Part shown: in pieces, positions 21,222 to 33,008 of the stretch | How the letters are laid out: each line of letters opens with the position of its first letter | Numbering within the stretch: position 1 is the stretch's first letter | From: Littorina saxatilis | Taxonomy: Eukaryota; Mollusca; Gastropoda; Littorinimorpha; Littorinidae | Assembly: GCF_037325665.1 (NCBI RefSeq) | Contig: NC_090245.1 | Location: 45,364,284 to 45,428,283, forward strand | Reading direction: 5' to 3' | Length of the DNA: 64,000 nt | Position numbers and translations under genes: made by a program | Notes under the pieces: model-generated | What the model was told of the DNA's origin: nothing | The model's input: the letters and a program-made list of their open reading frames with translations, nothing else | The model's database searches: none

Positions 21222-23162
21222 TTCGTGGTTTATCTAACCCGGCCCTGAGCCATCGTGAACCCATGTGATCCACTTTCCTTTTTTTCACAATTTAGTCGTC
21301 AGTTTGTGATTTCAATGCGACTCGCTGTATCTGCAATAGCACGTTATTATGTACCTCTGAATCTAAAGTGCACCAAACGACTGCGAGTCACACGAACTTA
21401 TCGGCGGCGATTGGCTTCAAATAAGCAAGGGCTATGCAGAAAAAATGTCTGCTTGGGCAAACACTACCTTGCGTGACCTGCTTCCGGGCTCCCCTTTTTC
21501 AAACTTTTAAAACTTTGAATTGTACTGATGTTGCTTTGATGAAAAAAGACTTCTTTTATGATTTAAGAATGTTTGAGTACCAAGCTTTATTCCCCCCTCT
21601 GCTTCTTTCTCTCTGTAAACTTGTAGGGCTAGTTATTTTTCGGTAACTTACCCAGCAACCAAAATCACTTACCCAACAACAGGCCTGAATCCTCGATAGC
21701 ACACATGTTTAGGAGCTAGACTTTGTGGGATTTGCGATTGAAAAGTTCCGAACGCTCTAATGTACGAAATGTACATCTCTGGAGCAAACAATACAAAAAT
21801 ACCGCATTTATTCTTGTATCAGCTCTGTGTACGCAGCCCACTTATGAATGTATTTGTCATAACTCATTGTAATCTGATGTACTTGTTTGTCTATTTTGTG
21901 TACATATGCAAGTTCTCTTCCTGCTTTTATATTCAAAAAACCACTTTATTTTCTGCCATTGTATACATAAGGTGTTTTTGTTAATGTCATAATATTCTGA
22001 ATTGCCTTTCCCATACTGTGAACCTGAATGCATGCATGTAACCTTTTCTGAATAAAAAAATTGTGAAGAAAAAAAATACCGCATTTAAATTAACAACTGC
22101 AGGCTTGAACACATGAATCTCCATATAAAATCTATGAGTTCGGTTGTTTTCTGAATCCAGATCTTGCGTGCACAAACGTTCAACACAAGCAAATTCCCGA
22201 GGCAAGTAATTCTCATACTTTGTCTAGCGAAAAGACTGTAGTTCCCCTTTCAAATTTCTTTTCACTCAGTTTCTTTGACAAAAGACTGCAATCCGACGGT
22301 CAGTTTTCAACAATATTTCATTTTATAAACAGATCACACGCAACCAAATGCACACATCTCATCAATTTAAAGAACATAAAGCGTTTTCATACACTATTTT
22401 CCCCAGAAAACTGAACTTCATACAGTTTTTAACGTTGGAACACGGGTGCAAAAGTTCGTCTGCTAGTCCCATTCTACGAAAGAACATATCCCAAGCGATA
22501 CCAAAACGTGAACAGAACACACGATATCTGCCGTTACCGCCACAACAGAATAACAACATTTCTGTGTACTTGATTTTAGTCCAAAACAGGGAAACTGACA
22601 AGAAGTGTCAACAGAATGGAATGATTTGCACGGAACTTTTCAACCGTGCATTAATCGATCGCCTGCGCATGTTGACTGGTTGAGTGAATAGGATTCGATC
22701 AAACTTTCGCACAAAAACTCCTCCTTTCTTTGAATAACTGAAGAAAGGAGGAATAAAGAGGTTACACACCTCGTCTCAGTCATTATTAAAAATAATGGTC
22801 TCAGTTCGCGGTCATGAAAAAGCTCGCTGAAGCTCGCATTTTTCAAGATCCGCTAACTTCGCACATTATTTTTAATAATCACTGAGACTCGGCATGTAAC
22901 CTCTACGTCAATTTATTATTTAGATTTTAAAAGTTAGGTCGGGCGCCAAAACGAGGCTTCCAATTTGTCTAATGCAAATGGTAAATCCGTTCTGACTGCA
23001 CGAAATAAATTCTTTGAAAATGTCTCACTCTCAACGGAAAGCAGACAGGATGTTCCCGTTCGGTGAGCGTTCAAATGAAAGTATGTTTGTATACTGTATG
23101 TAGAAGCTCGGGGAGCTCAGTGATCAGAAACGGATAGATTGCGGGAGGCTGAGTGTGCTTTT
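21222..23162 (+). repeat. Old TTAA-MITE relative split by a 1.3-kb insertion
   Basis: 21222-21583 matches the left body of the MITE and 22912-23162 its right body, joined in the intact copy at AACAAGCT/GTCAATTTATT. The intervening 21584-22911 is foreign. Its right part holds a hairpin with arms GAGGTTAC...GTAACCTC at 22758-22903, which may be the end of the inserted element. Confidence 0.7.
22758..22903. repeat. Inverted repeat (hairpin)
   Basis: The GTCTCAGT-x-ATTATTAAAAATAAT arm pairs with ATTATTTTTAATAAT-x-ACTGAGAC. It looks like a small foldback. Confidence 0.75.
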
Positions 23163-24470
23163 AAGTCAAATTTAATGATGGTTTACATGACGGTTCACAT
23201 GATGATTCACATGATGGTTCCCAAATACCGAACACTTAAAGAAATCTGCCATTTTCTCAAAAACAACAAATTTTTGTGAATGTGAATTGTAATAAAGAAA
23301 ATAATCAGCAACATTCATACCACTTTTTGTGGAAAGAAATCAACATAAAAGAAAGTTATCTCAATTTCAAAAAATCTAAAATATGTTCGGATTTACAACA
23401 CCTGTTACCTAAATCCGAACAAAGAGGTTCAAAATCCAAACAGCACAAACCAAAGTTACTTTGACTGAAAAACAGCGCAAAAGTATGCTCGAGCTCTTTG
23501 GCTTTCTGTTATTCCAGCACAATCCACATGTACCCATTTTGAGCACATCTAACACATCATGTCCTCACAGGTGTATTCTCGGCACACACAAAAACAGAAC
23601 CAGTTAGCATCCTGTTGATGACTGACATTTCTAACCCTCTTGGTTTTAGCTTTCTGTTTCTCTGTTCTCTGTGTTTTGCTTTGATTTGCTTGTTTTCTTT
23701 GTTTTTGTTTTTTTGTGCCTGCGACACTTCAAGTTTACGTGTGTAGGGCCTTGACGTGATAATGTCAGCTTCTGTATATATAGTTCGGTATTTGAACCAT
23801 AGGGGTGTTCGGTAATTGAAATCTTCCTAACAGTTTTAAAACCACATGGTGCTCAGGCACGATTAAGGGGAATGCTTTGAAACAGACATATTTGGCCAGC
23901 AAATAGATCACAATGTTCATTTCAACCATAACTTTTCACTAAAAGCAACTCAAATTCATGCTATGATTAGTCTTCTATCGGTCGAAAATAGCTTTGAGGG
24001 TCATACAATCCTAAAATCACTCATTGTTTTCTTGTGCAGCCTTTCGAAGCCATAATTGTTCGTACAGGATAATAAGGGACGGTACTTTATCACCTCGTGC
24101 AGTCAAATGTGAGCAGTCGTCTCTTGTTTTCGAGAAATCAGATGTTCGGTATTAGTCGCCTGTTCGACATTTGGGGACTTTCCCCTTTTATTTTTATTTC
24201 CAAAATCAGTTTTTCAGAACAAAAAATCATAATTTCAAGAAAACTAAAGCAATATCAAATGTTCAAAGCAATATATTTCATCCTGACAAGTACGCTTTCT
24301 TTTCTATTCTTGTTTATTCTATCGATTATGTTTACCTGACGTCCTAACCGACTTTTCCTACGTGTTCTCTTCTCTGAACAGATGGCCGAGTTTTTCTTTT
24401 TCTCTGTGTATCTCTTTTAACGTTAAATTGTAAGATTTGCATAATCGAAACCGAAGAGAGAAAGAAAGAG
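23163..24470. other. Unassigned AT-rich stretch
   Basis: No gene or complete element recognised. The phrase GTTCGGTAWTTGAA occurs twice near 23785-23820. Confidence 0.3.
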
Positions 24471-24490
24471 AGAGTGTGAGAGAGAGAGAG

Positions 24491-24545
<55 letters not shown>
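24471..24545 (+). repeat. (GA)n microsatellite
   Basis: Pure to near-pure GA repeat. The RERER frame across it is an artefact. Confidence 0.95.
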
Positions 24546-24547
<2 letters not shown>

Positions 24548-24572
24548 TATACAATGCTAGTTAACGCTTTTT

Positions 24573-24696
24573 TGTTATCATGTTACTCCATTCCAACATG
24601 TTCTTCTTTGTCTTTCTTTTTTCTTTCTTATGACAAGGTTTCGTGAAGTAGTACAGACGTTTTGTAACGTAGCAGACAAAACAAAACATTTTTATC
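24573..24696 (+). repeat. ~125-bp dispersed repeat, second copy
   Basis: Partner of 19914-20040. Confidence 0.7.
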
Positions 24697-25164
24697 CTAC
24701 ATACGTGAGAGAGACACTCGTGAGATATCATAATAATCGTTCAAATCACATGTGTGTGTAAATGAGGTCATGTCAAGCAAGTCTGGCAGGGGCCTGTTTT
24801 TCCACTGCTTATGATGCCAAAGTCACCGAGACAAACGTCATTATAGATTAAAAAAAAAATAATAACAATATTGCGCTGGATAATTACCCTCGATGAAGTT
24901 TTTGAACTAACACGTCACGCCACACTTTCAGAGTGACGTTTCTTTAGTTTGACGTAATAGATTGCACGAGCCTTTAGAAGAGATCGAGGTTCCAAAACAA
25001 GCGTCTTCAATTTAGCTACCTCGAATGCAGGACATTTTCAGTAAAATACACGTAAGTACAGTATGTAGGATAAACAGAATACTACATGGCTTGCTGTGTC
25101 GTACCAGATTTACACTCGTTGCTTTTTCAAATAGTGAACAGCTCGCTTTCGCTCGCAGTTCAAT
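24697..25164. other. Unassigned stretch
   Basis: No coding signal or complete repeat seen. Confidence 0.3.
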
Positions 25165-26084
25165 ACACCAGTTAACAGTTCCGCGGCCATTTTAGATCTC
25201 GCACATGCGCACTTTTTTTTTTTTATCTCGAGCAGATTCGGCCTATTTCCTTTACCGGGTGATGCGCATATCGTTTTTCGGCATGTTTATGTCATTTTCC
25301 TTTTTCGGTTGATTTCACCGCATGCGCAGATCGTGTTATTCGCCCACGTTTCTACGCAAGGGACACTACTCCGGCGCACTACTCCACCCGTTGAAAGGGA
25401 GAAACATTTTCTTCAGTACAAGTAGTCTTTATGAATAAACAATTAACAAGAAGGCGGTTGTACATTCATTCAATGCAGATAAAGTAAGAAATATGTTTGA
25501 CGAACTTGTTCTGTTCTTATTCACATGACAAAATATGTGAAGATCGAGAGATGTTATTAAAAAACCGTGTTCCAGGCAACTCTCAAACAGATAACCGCTG
25601 TGTATTTCACCACAACCCAACGCAAAGGAAACATGACACACTACTATTTGGCATACCTTTTTGCATTCATTGAACTTTCCCCAATAAATTCGGCTCACAT
25701 CAGTCGTACTAAAAGTTTGTCAAAACACGACACACAGACGATAACAAATGCCCACCTGAATGGTGATTCGCAACCACACACTAACGACCGTCGAGGCACG
25801 TAATGAATTTTGCAATCATCCGACCACCATTTTTTAAGTCGGTTACTCCCATTACTGCAACCAATAACACAGCATGTTGACGCCATCGCTAAATTGGATG
25901 TAACGTGAGGTTTTTGTTATAACGTAGAGGAAAACACACCGTCCCGTTCAATTGCTACCATCACGTTGAGCAGACGATGCAGCGGTTGCTCGTCGAAATT
26001 TCTTCGTCCAACCAGAATCGCTTTGGGTATCACGTGAGTTTTCCTTCTTTGTACCATGTAAGTGCCGAAACTGTTAACTGGTGT
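25165..26084 (-). mobile_element. TIR element with THAP exon, AT target duplication
   Basis: Begins ACACCAGTTAACAGTTCCG and ends with the inverse CGAAACTGTTAACTGGTGT, about 0.92 kb, with AT on each side (25163-25164, 26085-26086). The only coding piece is a THAP first exon on the minus strand. It is therefore a non-autonomous derivative of a THAP-transposase element. Which superfamily it belongs to is open; AT duplications would fit ISL2EU-like elements. Confidence 0.75.
25756..25886 (-). CDS. THAP-domain first exon (fragment)
   Basis: Starts MASTCCVIGCSN and continues LKKWWSDDCKIH then CGCESPFR, ending exactly at a donor (CCATTCAG|GTGGGC). The C-x4-C pair followed by a second cysteine/histidine-rich block is the arrangement seen in transposon-type THAP proteins, in which the next exon begins with the FPFP block. 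That next exon is absent, so no full DNA-binding domain can be made from this locus. The ATG is the first in frame and lies just inside the element. Coding sequence is open throughout the 44 residues. Confidence 0.65.
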
Positions 26085-26095
26085 ATATTAAAAAA

Positions 26096-26448
26096 AAACA
26101 AGAGGCGAAGCCTTCAAGGCTCACGTAAGAAATAGACAAACAGTAACACAAACTCACTACACGAAGCTTCGCAAAGTCTTAATACCAAAAACCCGCAGCT
26201 ACGGCGTGGTACTTTGACCCCAACATCGCTTCTCAAGTTTTGACATGCGAAGCTTCGCCGTAGCTCGCAACGAAGTTGGGTTTTTTTGTAAGAAGAGTGC
26301 TTTTCGATTCAAGACGGACGACGAAATCACACCCAATACCATAGTGAAGAATGCATTTATCGACTTTGGTTGACCCAAAGTACAAGAACTAACCTCCTAC
26401 CTGTATTATTTCATACTGCGATGCATTGACATGTCGAATGAAACTCGT
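26096..26448. repeat. Piece of a dispersed repeat, then inverted phrases
   Basis: 26096-26150 is the inverse of 41870-41930 (GAAGCCTTCAAGGCTCACGT). Between 26160 and 26260 CGAAGCTTCG and GCTACGGCG recur in both directions. No gene. Confidence 0.55.
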
Positions 26449-26559
26449 AGACCTTTTTCACTTAAATTTTGGCGCATGCGCTGTGAAGTTTATTGTCAGA
26501 TCTACCGGAACAAAGGGGCAAAAGGAAAAATCGACAACGAGGCTTGGTGCAAAGTAAAG

Positions 26560-26880
26560 TGCGGAGACGACGAGACAAACTGTTGTGTTTACAACTGCAA
26601 GTGCAACAGTGGAATCAATGAAGAAAGAGAAATACGGTGGACAGAATTTGTCATTGTATGGCTTTCCGATGGGTGCAATTGCGAAGGCGCAACAGCGAAG
26701 GACGCGATGGGTGCAAGCAATCCGACGACAGGGGTTTGTCGTGCCATTGAAAAGTCTGCTCGCGTCACTTCGTGTCTGGCAATGGCACGGCTATCAACGA
26801 TGCCAACTCCTTTGACTTCGTACCCACCCTTAATCTTGGATTTGAGAGAACATCAAGAACAAGTGACTCTAGCAGAAGGA
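26560..26880 (+). pseudogene. THAP domain of transposon transposase, frame-broken
   Basis: The three parts of a THAP domain occur in order but in three frames: TNCCVYNCKCNSG (about 26575), then LYGFPMGAIAKAQQRRTRW and VQAIRRQGF (about 26660-26735), then HFVSGNGTAINDANS and FDFVPTLNLGF (about 26770-26845). The FP, W and HF landmarks are all present. Copy 2 (58010-58330) carries the same shifts, so either the breaks predate the copies or I am missing very short introns. The longest single frame, 26431-27117, translates mainly the wrong phase. This domain would bind the transposon ends. Confidence 0.65.
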
Positions 26881-27593
26881 CAAGGTACTGGTCGGAGACG
26901 TGACTTTGTCCGCTCAGTGAAGACCGACGACAAGCAAGCGGTTTTGCTTCCACCCCCCAGTGTCAACGCTGAAAATATCATCGGATCTGGAAGAGACTCA
27001 GAGCCAAGTAAGCTTTGTTTGTTTTTATCAATTTATGATCTGCTGACTTCAAATTGTCTTCCTACATCAGTGTATAAGAAATTTAAAATGAATCGGCAGC
27101 CCAAAACGGATGCATAAGAAGGGTCACGAAACAATTGCAAGATTTTAGAAAACAAACAAACAAGATCTAGACATATGTCGACAAGCCGCGTGCATGCAAT
27201 CAACCAGAGATCTGTTGCTACAGTATCTCTGAATCAACCGACTCTTGAATCGAGAAGATTAAGGAGGTTACTTGATACAGATAGTGATGCAGTTTTCAAG
27301 ACATCGATAAAGCTCATGCTGAATCATTTTTTTATTCCCAGAAATGTACCATTGAATTGATGCAACAACAAAAATAGCACTAGATTTCTACAATTTTGAT
27401 TTTGCATAGAACACTCCAAAATAATTTCCGGGGAGCATCTCCCGCACCCCTAAGTTTTTTTCAATTTCAGGAGTTATTTCCCTCAGGTATTTTCATGCTT
27501 AAATGCTGTGAGTGTGATGCATGTGTAATCTGATAACAAGATCATTGATGCTAATTATATTGCTAATGTATACATTTGATTTTGTATTTACAG

Positions 27594-27987
27594 AAGCAGC
27601 CATTCCTTTGCCCTCCGCATCTAGTGAGAGCTTAGGACCAGGGCCAGATCATGCCTTTGCAAAGAGGGACACGACTACATGTGAGGGTATTGTTATTGGA
27701 ACACAGACTACCTCAAGTTGGCAGAGCTGCAGATGACAATTACATAACAGGCCTCTGTGATTAATCGTCTGACTGAAGATGTTTCTGGCTTGAAGAAAGA
27801 CAACATGAAGGTGAAGGAGAACATACGCTCTTTTTCTGTTGATTCTCTACTGAAAAATGACACTGCAGTATGGTTTCACACATATGGTGATCTTTCGGTA
27901 TGCATGTACCTACTTCGTAAAAAAAGGCAGGTCTACATTACTGGTTCACATCACTCCAAAGAGCAAGAAGCTTATTTTGTCATGTAA
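27594..27987 (+). pseudogene. Transposase fragment: linker exon and HTH-type exon
   Basis: An acceptor TGTATTTACAG precedes 27594, and a second acceptor CATAACAG precedes 27751. The second exon reads VINRLTEDVSGLKKDN then NIRSFSVDSLLKNDTAVWFH and TYGDLSVCMYLL. A short coiled-coil followed by FS-x-D-S-x4-N-D-x3-WFH/T is the helix-turn-helix segment that lies before the DDE domain in THAP transposases of Harbinger-like elements. The frame ends at 27987 and no DDE motif follows, so the catalytic part is gone. Copy 2 (59848-60241) is the same. Confidence 0.55.
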
Positions 27988-28235
27988 TGGTTTATATAAT
28001 TTACTCTGGTACTGTATAGAATAAAGGGCCCATTATCAATCAAATCTCTGGTCTGGTCTGAGTTTGTTTCATCAATGATTGTATGTGAGCTTACGAACAA
28101 AACGATTCCCACTTTAAATAAATGCGATCAAGATAATTAGGTAGACAACATGTCAAGAGACGTTTATTCCTTATTTCTTGTTATAATTGAAGGATATTAT
28201 TATGCAATATACTGCTTTGTTTTTTAAAATGGCTT

Positions 28236-28605
28236 CAAATTGTCTCCCTTGTTCCGACACTTTAGTACACAATTTGTGCATTCACTTGAGTTATTTCTTA
28301 AAGAAAATTACCCCCCAAAATTATTCAAAACAGTCTTTGACATATCTACAGTTTAATTAAAAGAAAAACTGTATTTTATTTTAAGTGATAAATAAATATA
28401 GACAAATCTTGGGACTGTGCACAAACTGATCGGCTTGAACTCAAAAGTCGCAGCCAAGAATTTTCTGCAACTTTTGAGTTCAAGTCTGTCAGCTTGTGCA
28501 CGGTCCCACAATCAGTTCAAAAAGAATTTTCCTTGATATAGCCTTGAAAAAAAAAAGTAAGTAACAAATTTTGTACAAACAAATTTGTTCAAGGGAGACA
28601 ATTGG
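28236..28605. repeat. Nested palindromes inside the transposon
   Basis: Outer ends CAAATTGTCTCCCTTG and CAAGGGAGACAATTGG frame 370 bp, in which a second hairpin (28410-28508) pairs GGGACTGTGCACAA with TTGTGCACGGTCCC and GCTTGAACTCAAAAGT with ACTTTTGAGTTCAAG. It looks like one or two MITEs inserted before the transposon was copied; the same structure lies at about 60490-60859. Confidence 0.75.
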
Positions 28606-29394
28606 AATCATGTTTTTTAAAATCGGTGAATTGCATTATAATTTCCTCCAAAAAATAACAAATAACTGTGAAATGAATTGGAAAAAAAGTGCTAACATTA
28701 TTACCTTGATCAGATCGATGTGTATGACAAGGAATTTCTATGTTTGCTGATTTGGTTGTCCGGTAATGACTTTCATGCACAGGGCTTCTAAATTCACTCG
28801 CTCAAACGCTCATGTCTGCACCAACATTCACACACGTCCATATTCATAAGGGATGGTGACAACACGCTCTTGAACAACAAACATGGCACAAAACGAATGA
28901 ACATTTCAAACATTTCGCTATTGAATGAAATCATCAGTACATGGATATCAAATCATAAAACATCTCACAAAATACCTCCTTGCCATTCCGAAGTTGAAGA
29001 AGAATACAGTCCGGCATTACACACACTACACTTTCATCACTGAGAATCGCTGTTCACAACACATGTCCTCGGCTCTGATACGTTCTCCGAATAATACACA
29101 CAAGTCATGGATGATGGTATAGTCCGTACGAAGCCGAACCACTTCTTACTATCCTCTGACACAAGTTCTTATCAGCTTCCACAATCTTCTGTCTTAACTG
29201 CAGGCATTTAAAAAATTAAACCTGAACTCACACACAGAGGTGACAGCACTACGTACCCTCCCTCGCTGTAAACAAAGTACTGATTTTACCTGTCCATATT
29301 GAAACTACATACATTTTTCACTTGACAGAACAGTTAACTGTTGCTACCAACTTAATTAACTGGTATTGGAAAAAAATATCACACCTTGAAAACC

Positions 29395-31310
29395 CTAGTT
29401 CAGTATATCATAACTATATACAGCCTTCAAACGGTTGGTACCGGTTGTTGAAGATCTCTTAGTCGCGCTTCCTTGCATCCGGACTTCTTGATCAAAATTG
29501 AGGCCTTGAAGAGTCGTCCGGGGAAACTTGTCTTGTCTTGAAGCATACCTGAAAATGAAATCACGCTTCCCTGTGTTTAAAACAAATCTGTTTAACTTTC
29601 TAAGCTTGTAGCCCTGAAAGTCAAAAAATTATGCACTAGCCTCTGGCTAGTGATTCTGAAAACGTACCAGCCAGAGAGCAAATTTTACGAACCAAACCAA
29701 CAATTTGATTCAGCATCTTCACTCGCATTTGGCGAGTAGATGAACACTTCTACTCACCAGTTGCATGCTTCTACTAACTATGGCGAGTAAAATACTTGCC
29801 ACTTTCACTGTTTCAGGGCTGGTTTGTTTTTAACCTAAACATAATGTTGTAGTTTTCCAGAAATTGCTCTACACACAAACATACACCACCGCCCTGGTCT
29901 CTTGACTAAATGTAAAATGCATAGTTTGTTGATAATGCACTTTATAAATATCACTGTTTCTCTTTCCCCAGTCTTGTAGCTGTTGTAGTTAACAAGCTCT
30001 ATATTTTAACTTTGAGACTTATGTTCTGAAAAAAATAGATCACACTCTGATGTAAACCTCTAGGTAATGCAATCCTAATTTCCTTAATATTAATTATTAT
30101 ACACACTTACTTAACAATTTGTATGTCATCGAGAGCAGCTGGTGCAGTTTTCATGGCAGCATGCCCCTTCCACATACATTTGTAGTGTGTACAAGTTTTG
30201 TCTGCTGGCACAGTGTCGATTCCTTCAGCCATGTAGTGTGAAGCAGCAAAAAGTGTGGCGGCCACATGGTTGCAAGACTGTCCTTTCTGGGTAAAAACAA
30301 CAACACACATTCAAATTCTGTTTGTGTCATCTTGATTTTCCTTAGCCTGCTAATAACAATTAACTTTATCTTTCCTAGGAATTCCTACAGAGAGCTTGTA
30401 AGCGCATGCTGTTGATATAGATATATTTTATATAGATATATAAAATATATACCGGCTCAGAATGGAATTTGATCTTACTGCAGTGATAACCTTCATTGAC
30501 AAGAGGATTCACAAACACATGTGTACGTACACATTAAATAAAACTCCGCACTCAGGTACCTGGTATTCTATTGAACATGCCTAGCCAACATGGCATGGTC
30601 TCCTGGAGATACTGATTGAAATTACATTAACATGCTGCTCATAACTTTGTCAAAAATGACAGCTTTTGCATGCAGACATTTTCAGTAGAGAATTATGAAT
30701 CTCTGTGTGTGTTTGTCACTTTGTGTGCCATGCATTATATGACTGAGTATGAAAACTGATTGTGTAAGATACCAAGTAACGCAGCCATCAAGTTAATCCC
30801 ACAAAACATACAAGGCCAACAACACTTACCCAGCAATACACTCGCAGTAGGCTCCAAGTGCCTGTCCGGTCAGCGTCCCCCCACAACAGCATACACTTCG
30901 TTGCGAGTCTGCTTCATTGACGTCAGCACACTCGCTCTGAGTCTGATCACCACAGTTGCTTACTAGCTGTTGTGCCATGCAGAAAGACATTTTATGCACA
31001 CAGTATGTCTATCGTTTACCCCAAGGTTTTGCATTCTTTGCGCTGGATGCGTCGTATAACTTGTCGAACCAGAGATCTGTAGATCTGTGGTCGATCACCT
31101 CTGCTTCGCTTATGTAGGGGAAGTTCGCCAAGTCTTTCGTCCATATACCACCAATAGCCGTTTCAAACCATACCTTCATGCATGTCCTTGACTTTTAGTT
31201 CATGATTTTGGACAAGATAATCCGTTTTCTTGCAGAATTTCTCAAAGTAATCCTCTGGCAATAGTACTTCGAGCCCCGACAGTGAAAGAGGTATTTCAGA
31301 CTGCCCCTTA
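29395..31310 (-). pseudogene. YqaJ-type protein gene, N-terminal/SWIM part
   Basis: Minus-strand exons: about 31310-31174 (LSLSGLEVLLPEDYFEKF), an uncertain piece near 31130-31030 (LANFPYISEAEV), about 30950-30830 ending LGAYCECIAG at a GTAAGT donor, 30286-30111 (GQSCNHVAATLFAASHYM then CTHYKCMWKG), and 29548-29395 (ASRQDKFPRTTLQ, stop). CxC...CxH around an intron is a SWIM zinc finger, and the C-x4-C-x-W phrase after it is typical of YqaJ-recombinase proteins of transposons. The 30111/29548 phases agree; the 30830/30286 phases miss by one base, so the gene may be damaged. The nuclease core was not found. Copy 2: 61649-61802, 62567-62742 and upstream. Confidence 0.55.
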
Positions 31311-31394
31311 TTTCCGGTTATCAGAGAGAGGCTGCCGTGCCCTAAAATCTGATTGGTCGAAACGCTGGGGGCAAAGGTTATACGAAAAAGGTCT

Positions 31395-31754
31395 CTCCCG
31401 GCCGTGCTCAGTCAACGAAATAGAACACATACAATTAACTTACGTCATCATCAAGTACGTAAAGTACAATTTGTGACGTAAAGTACTCAGAAAGAAGCAC
31501 ACCACGCGCTGGTCGAGACTACGTGCATGCGCTTTCTGACTAATAAGATTTGAGACGCCAAGACATGAAAAGAAAAAGATAACTCTTGGCAGGTTTCACA
31601 GTATTGTGTTCAGCAATTTACTATTTACACACTCAAATTCTACAAAATAAATGTTGGCACACAATTCAAAGGACATGTTTTTCCAAAAAAGTGAGTTTGT
31701 TACCACTAAAAACAGTAATTCTTTTTATAGTCCTGGTCCTTATTTATATCTAAA
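31395..31754. other. Unassigned stretch
   Basis: Flank of the transposon; no gene or repeat recognised. Confidence 0.3.
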
Positions 31755-32633
31755 CAAGTCGCGTAAGGCGAAAATACAATATTTAGTCAAGTAGCTGTCG
31801 AACTCACAGAATGAAACTGAACGCAATGCCATTTTTCAGCAAGACCGTATACTCGTAGCATCGTCAGTCCACCGCTCATGGCAAAGGCAGTGACATTGAC
31901 AAGAAGAGCGGGCTAGTAGTTGCGCTAAGAAGGATAGTGCTCACGCTTTTCTGTACCTCTCTTTGTTTTAACTTTCTGAGCGTGTTTTTAATCCAAACAT
32001 ATCATATGTATATGTTTTTGGAATCAGGAACCGACAAGGAATAAGATGAAAGTGTTTTTAAATTGATTTCGACAATTTAATTTTGATAATAATTTGTATA
32101 TATTTAATTTTCAGAACTTGTTTTTAATCCAAATATAACATATTTATATGTTTTTGGAATCAGCAAATGATGGAGAATAAGATGAACGTAAATTTGGACC
32201 GTTTTATAAATTTTTATTTTTTTTTACAATTTTCAGATTTGTAATGACCAAAGTCATTAATTAATTTTTAAGCCACCAAGCTGAAATGCAATACAGAAGT
32301 CCGGCCTTTGATGAAGATTACTTGACCAAAATTTCAACCAATTTGGTTGAAAAATGAGGGCGTGACAGTGCAGCCTCAACTTTCACGAAAAGCCGGATAT
32401 GACGTCATCAAAGACATTTATCAAAAAAATGAAAAAAACGTTCGGGGATTTCATACCCAGGAACTCTCATGTCAAATTTCATAAAGATCGGTCCAGTAGT
32501 TTAGTCTGAATCGCTCTACACACACACACAGACACACACACAGACACACACACAGACACACGCACATACACCACGACCCTCGTTTCGATTCCCCCTCGAT
32601 GTTAAAATATTTAGTCAAAACTTGACTAAATAT
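31755..32633 (-). mobile_element. Family H element, inverted orientation
   Basis: Complete copy read on the minus strand, from ATATTTAGTCAAG (near 32633) to CGCGACTTG (31755). The (CA)n tract is at 32517-32570. It is flanked by five or more Ts and TTT in its own orientation, as in all other copies. Confidence 0.85.
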
Positions 32634-32714
32634 AAAAACCAGGCGCAAAGCGGCATACCCTGAAAACGCAAAAAAAGCAATACGGTCATCCTATGCATGC
32701 ATATAGCTCATATA

Positions 32715-33008
32715 GCCAAAACCGTTGAAGATAGAAAGACATTTATTGAACAAAAAATATGCCCCACATCATTCTTAACAAGTTTTGTTCTTGTATGTAT
32801 ATCAAAATATTGATTCTCAAATGAATGGTTTGAAAAAATACGACTTCCGGCAGACCTAGACCGTTTTGAAGGGAAAAACCGTCTTTTTTTTCAAACCATT
32901 CCTTGGCCATCAATATTTTCATATACATGTAAGACCAAAACGTGTTAAGACTGGTGTTGTGCATCTAGTTTGTTCAATAAATGTCTTTCTATCTTCAATG
33001 GTTTTGGC
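32715..33008. repeat. ~294-bp foldback element
   Basis: Ends GCCAAAACCGTTGAAGATAG and its inverse, with arms of about 50 bp including AAGACATTTATTGAACAAA; inner arms ATGGTTTGAAAAAA also pair. No coding sequence. Confidence 0.8.

Larger units (their letters stand above)
26449..31394 (+). mobile_element. THAP/SWIM DNA transposon (ISL2EU/IS4EU-like), copy 1
   Basis: 4.95 kb bounded by the 11-bp inverted repeat AGACCTTTTTC/GAAAAAGGTCT. A second copy at 57895-63889 is about 98% identical over shared parts. The left half has, on the plus strand, a THAP domain and a transposase-type helix-turn-helix segment; the right half, on the minus strand, has exons with a SWIM zinc finger like those of YqaJ-nuclease proteins. 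That gene pair is characteristic of ISL2EU/IS4EU elements, from family knowledge. The DDE catalytic domain and the YqaJ core are not seen, so this is a deleted, non-autonomous form. Flanks are GT and CT, so a target duplication is not visible for this copy. Confidence 0.75.

Noticed and set aside
26431-27117. A 228-codon host protein
   Set aside because: The frame crosses the transposon end and reads the THAP domain mainly in the wrong phase.
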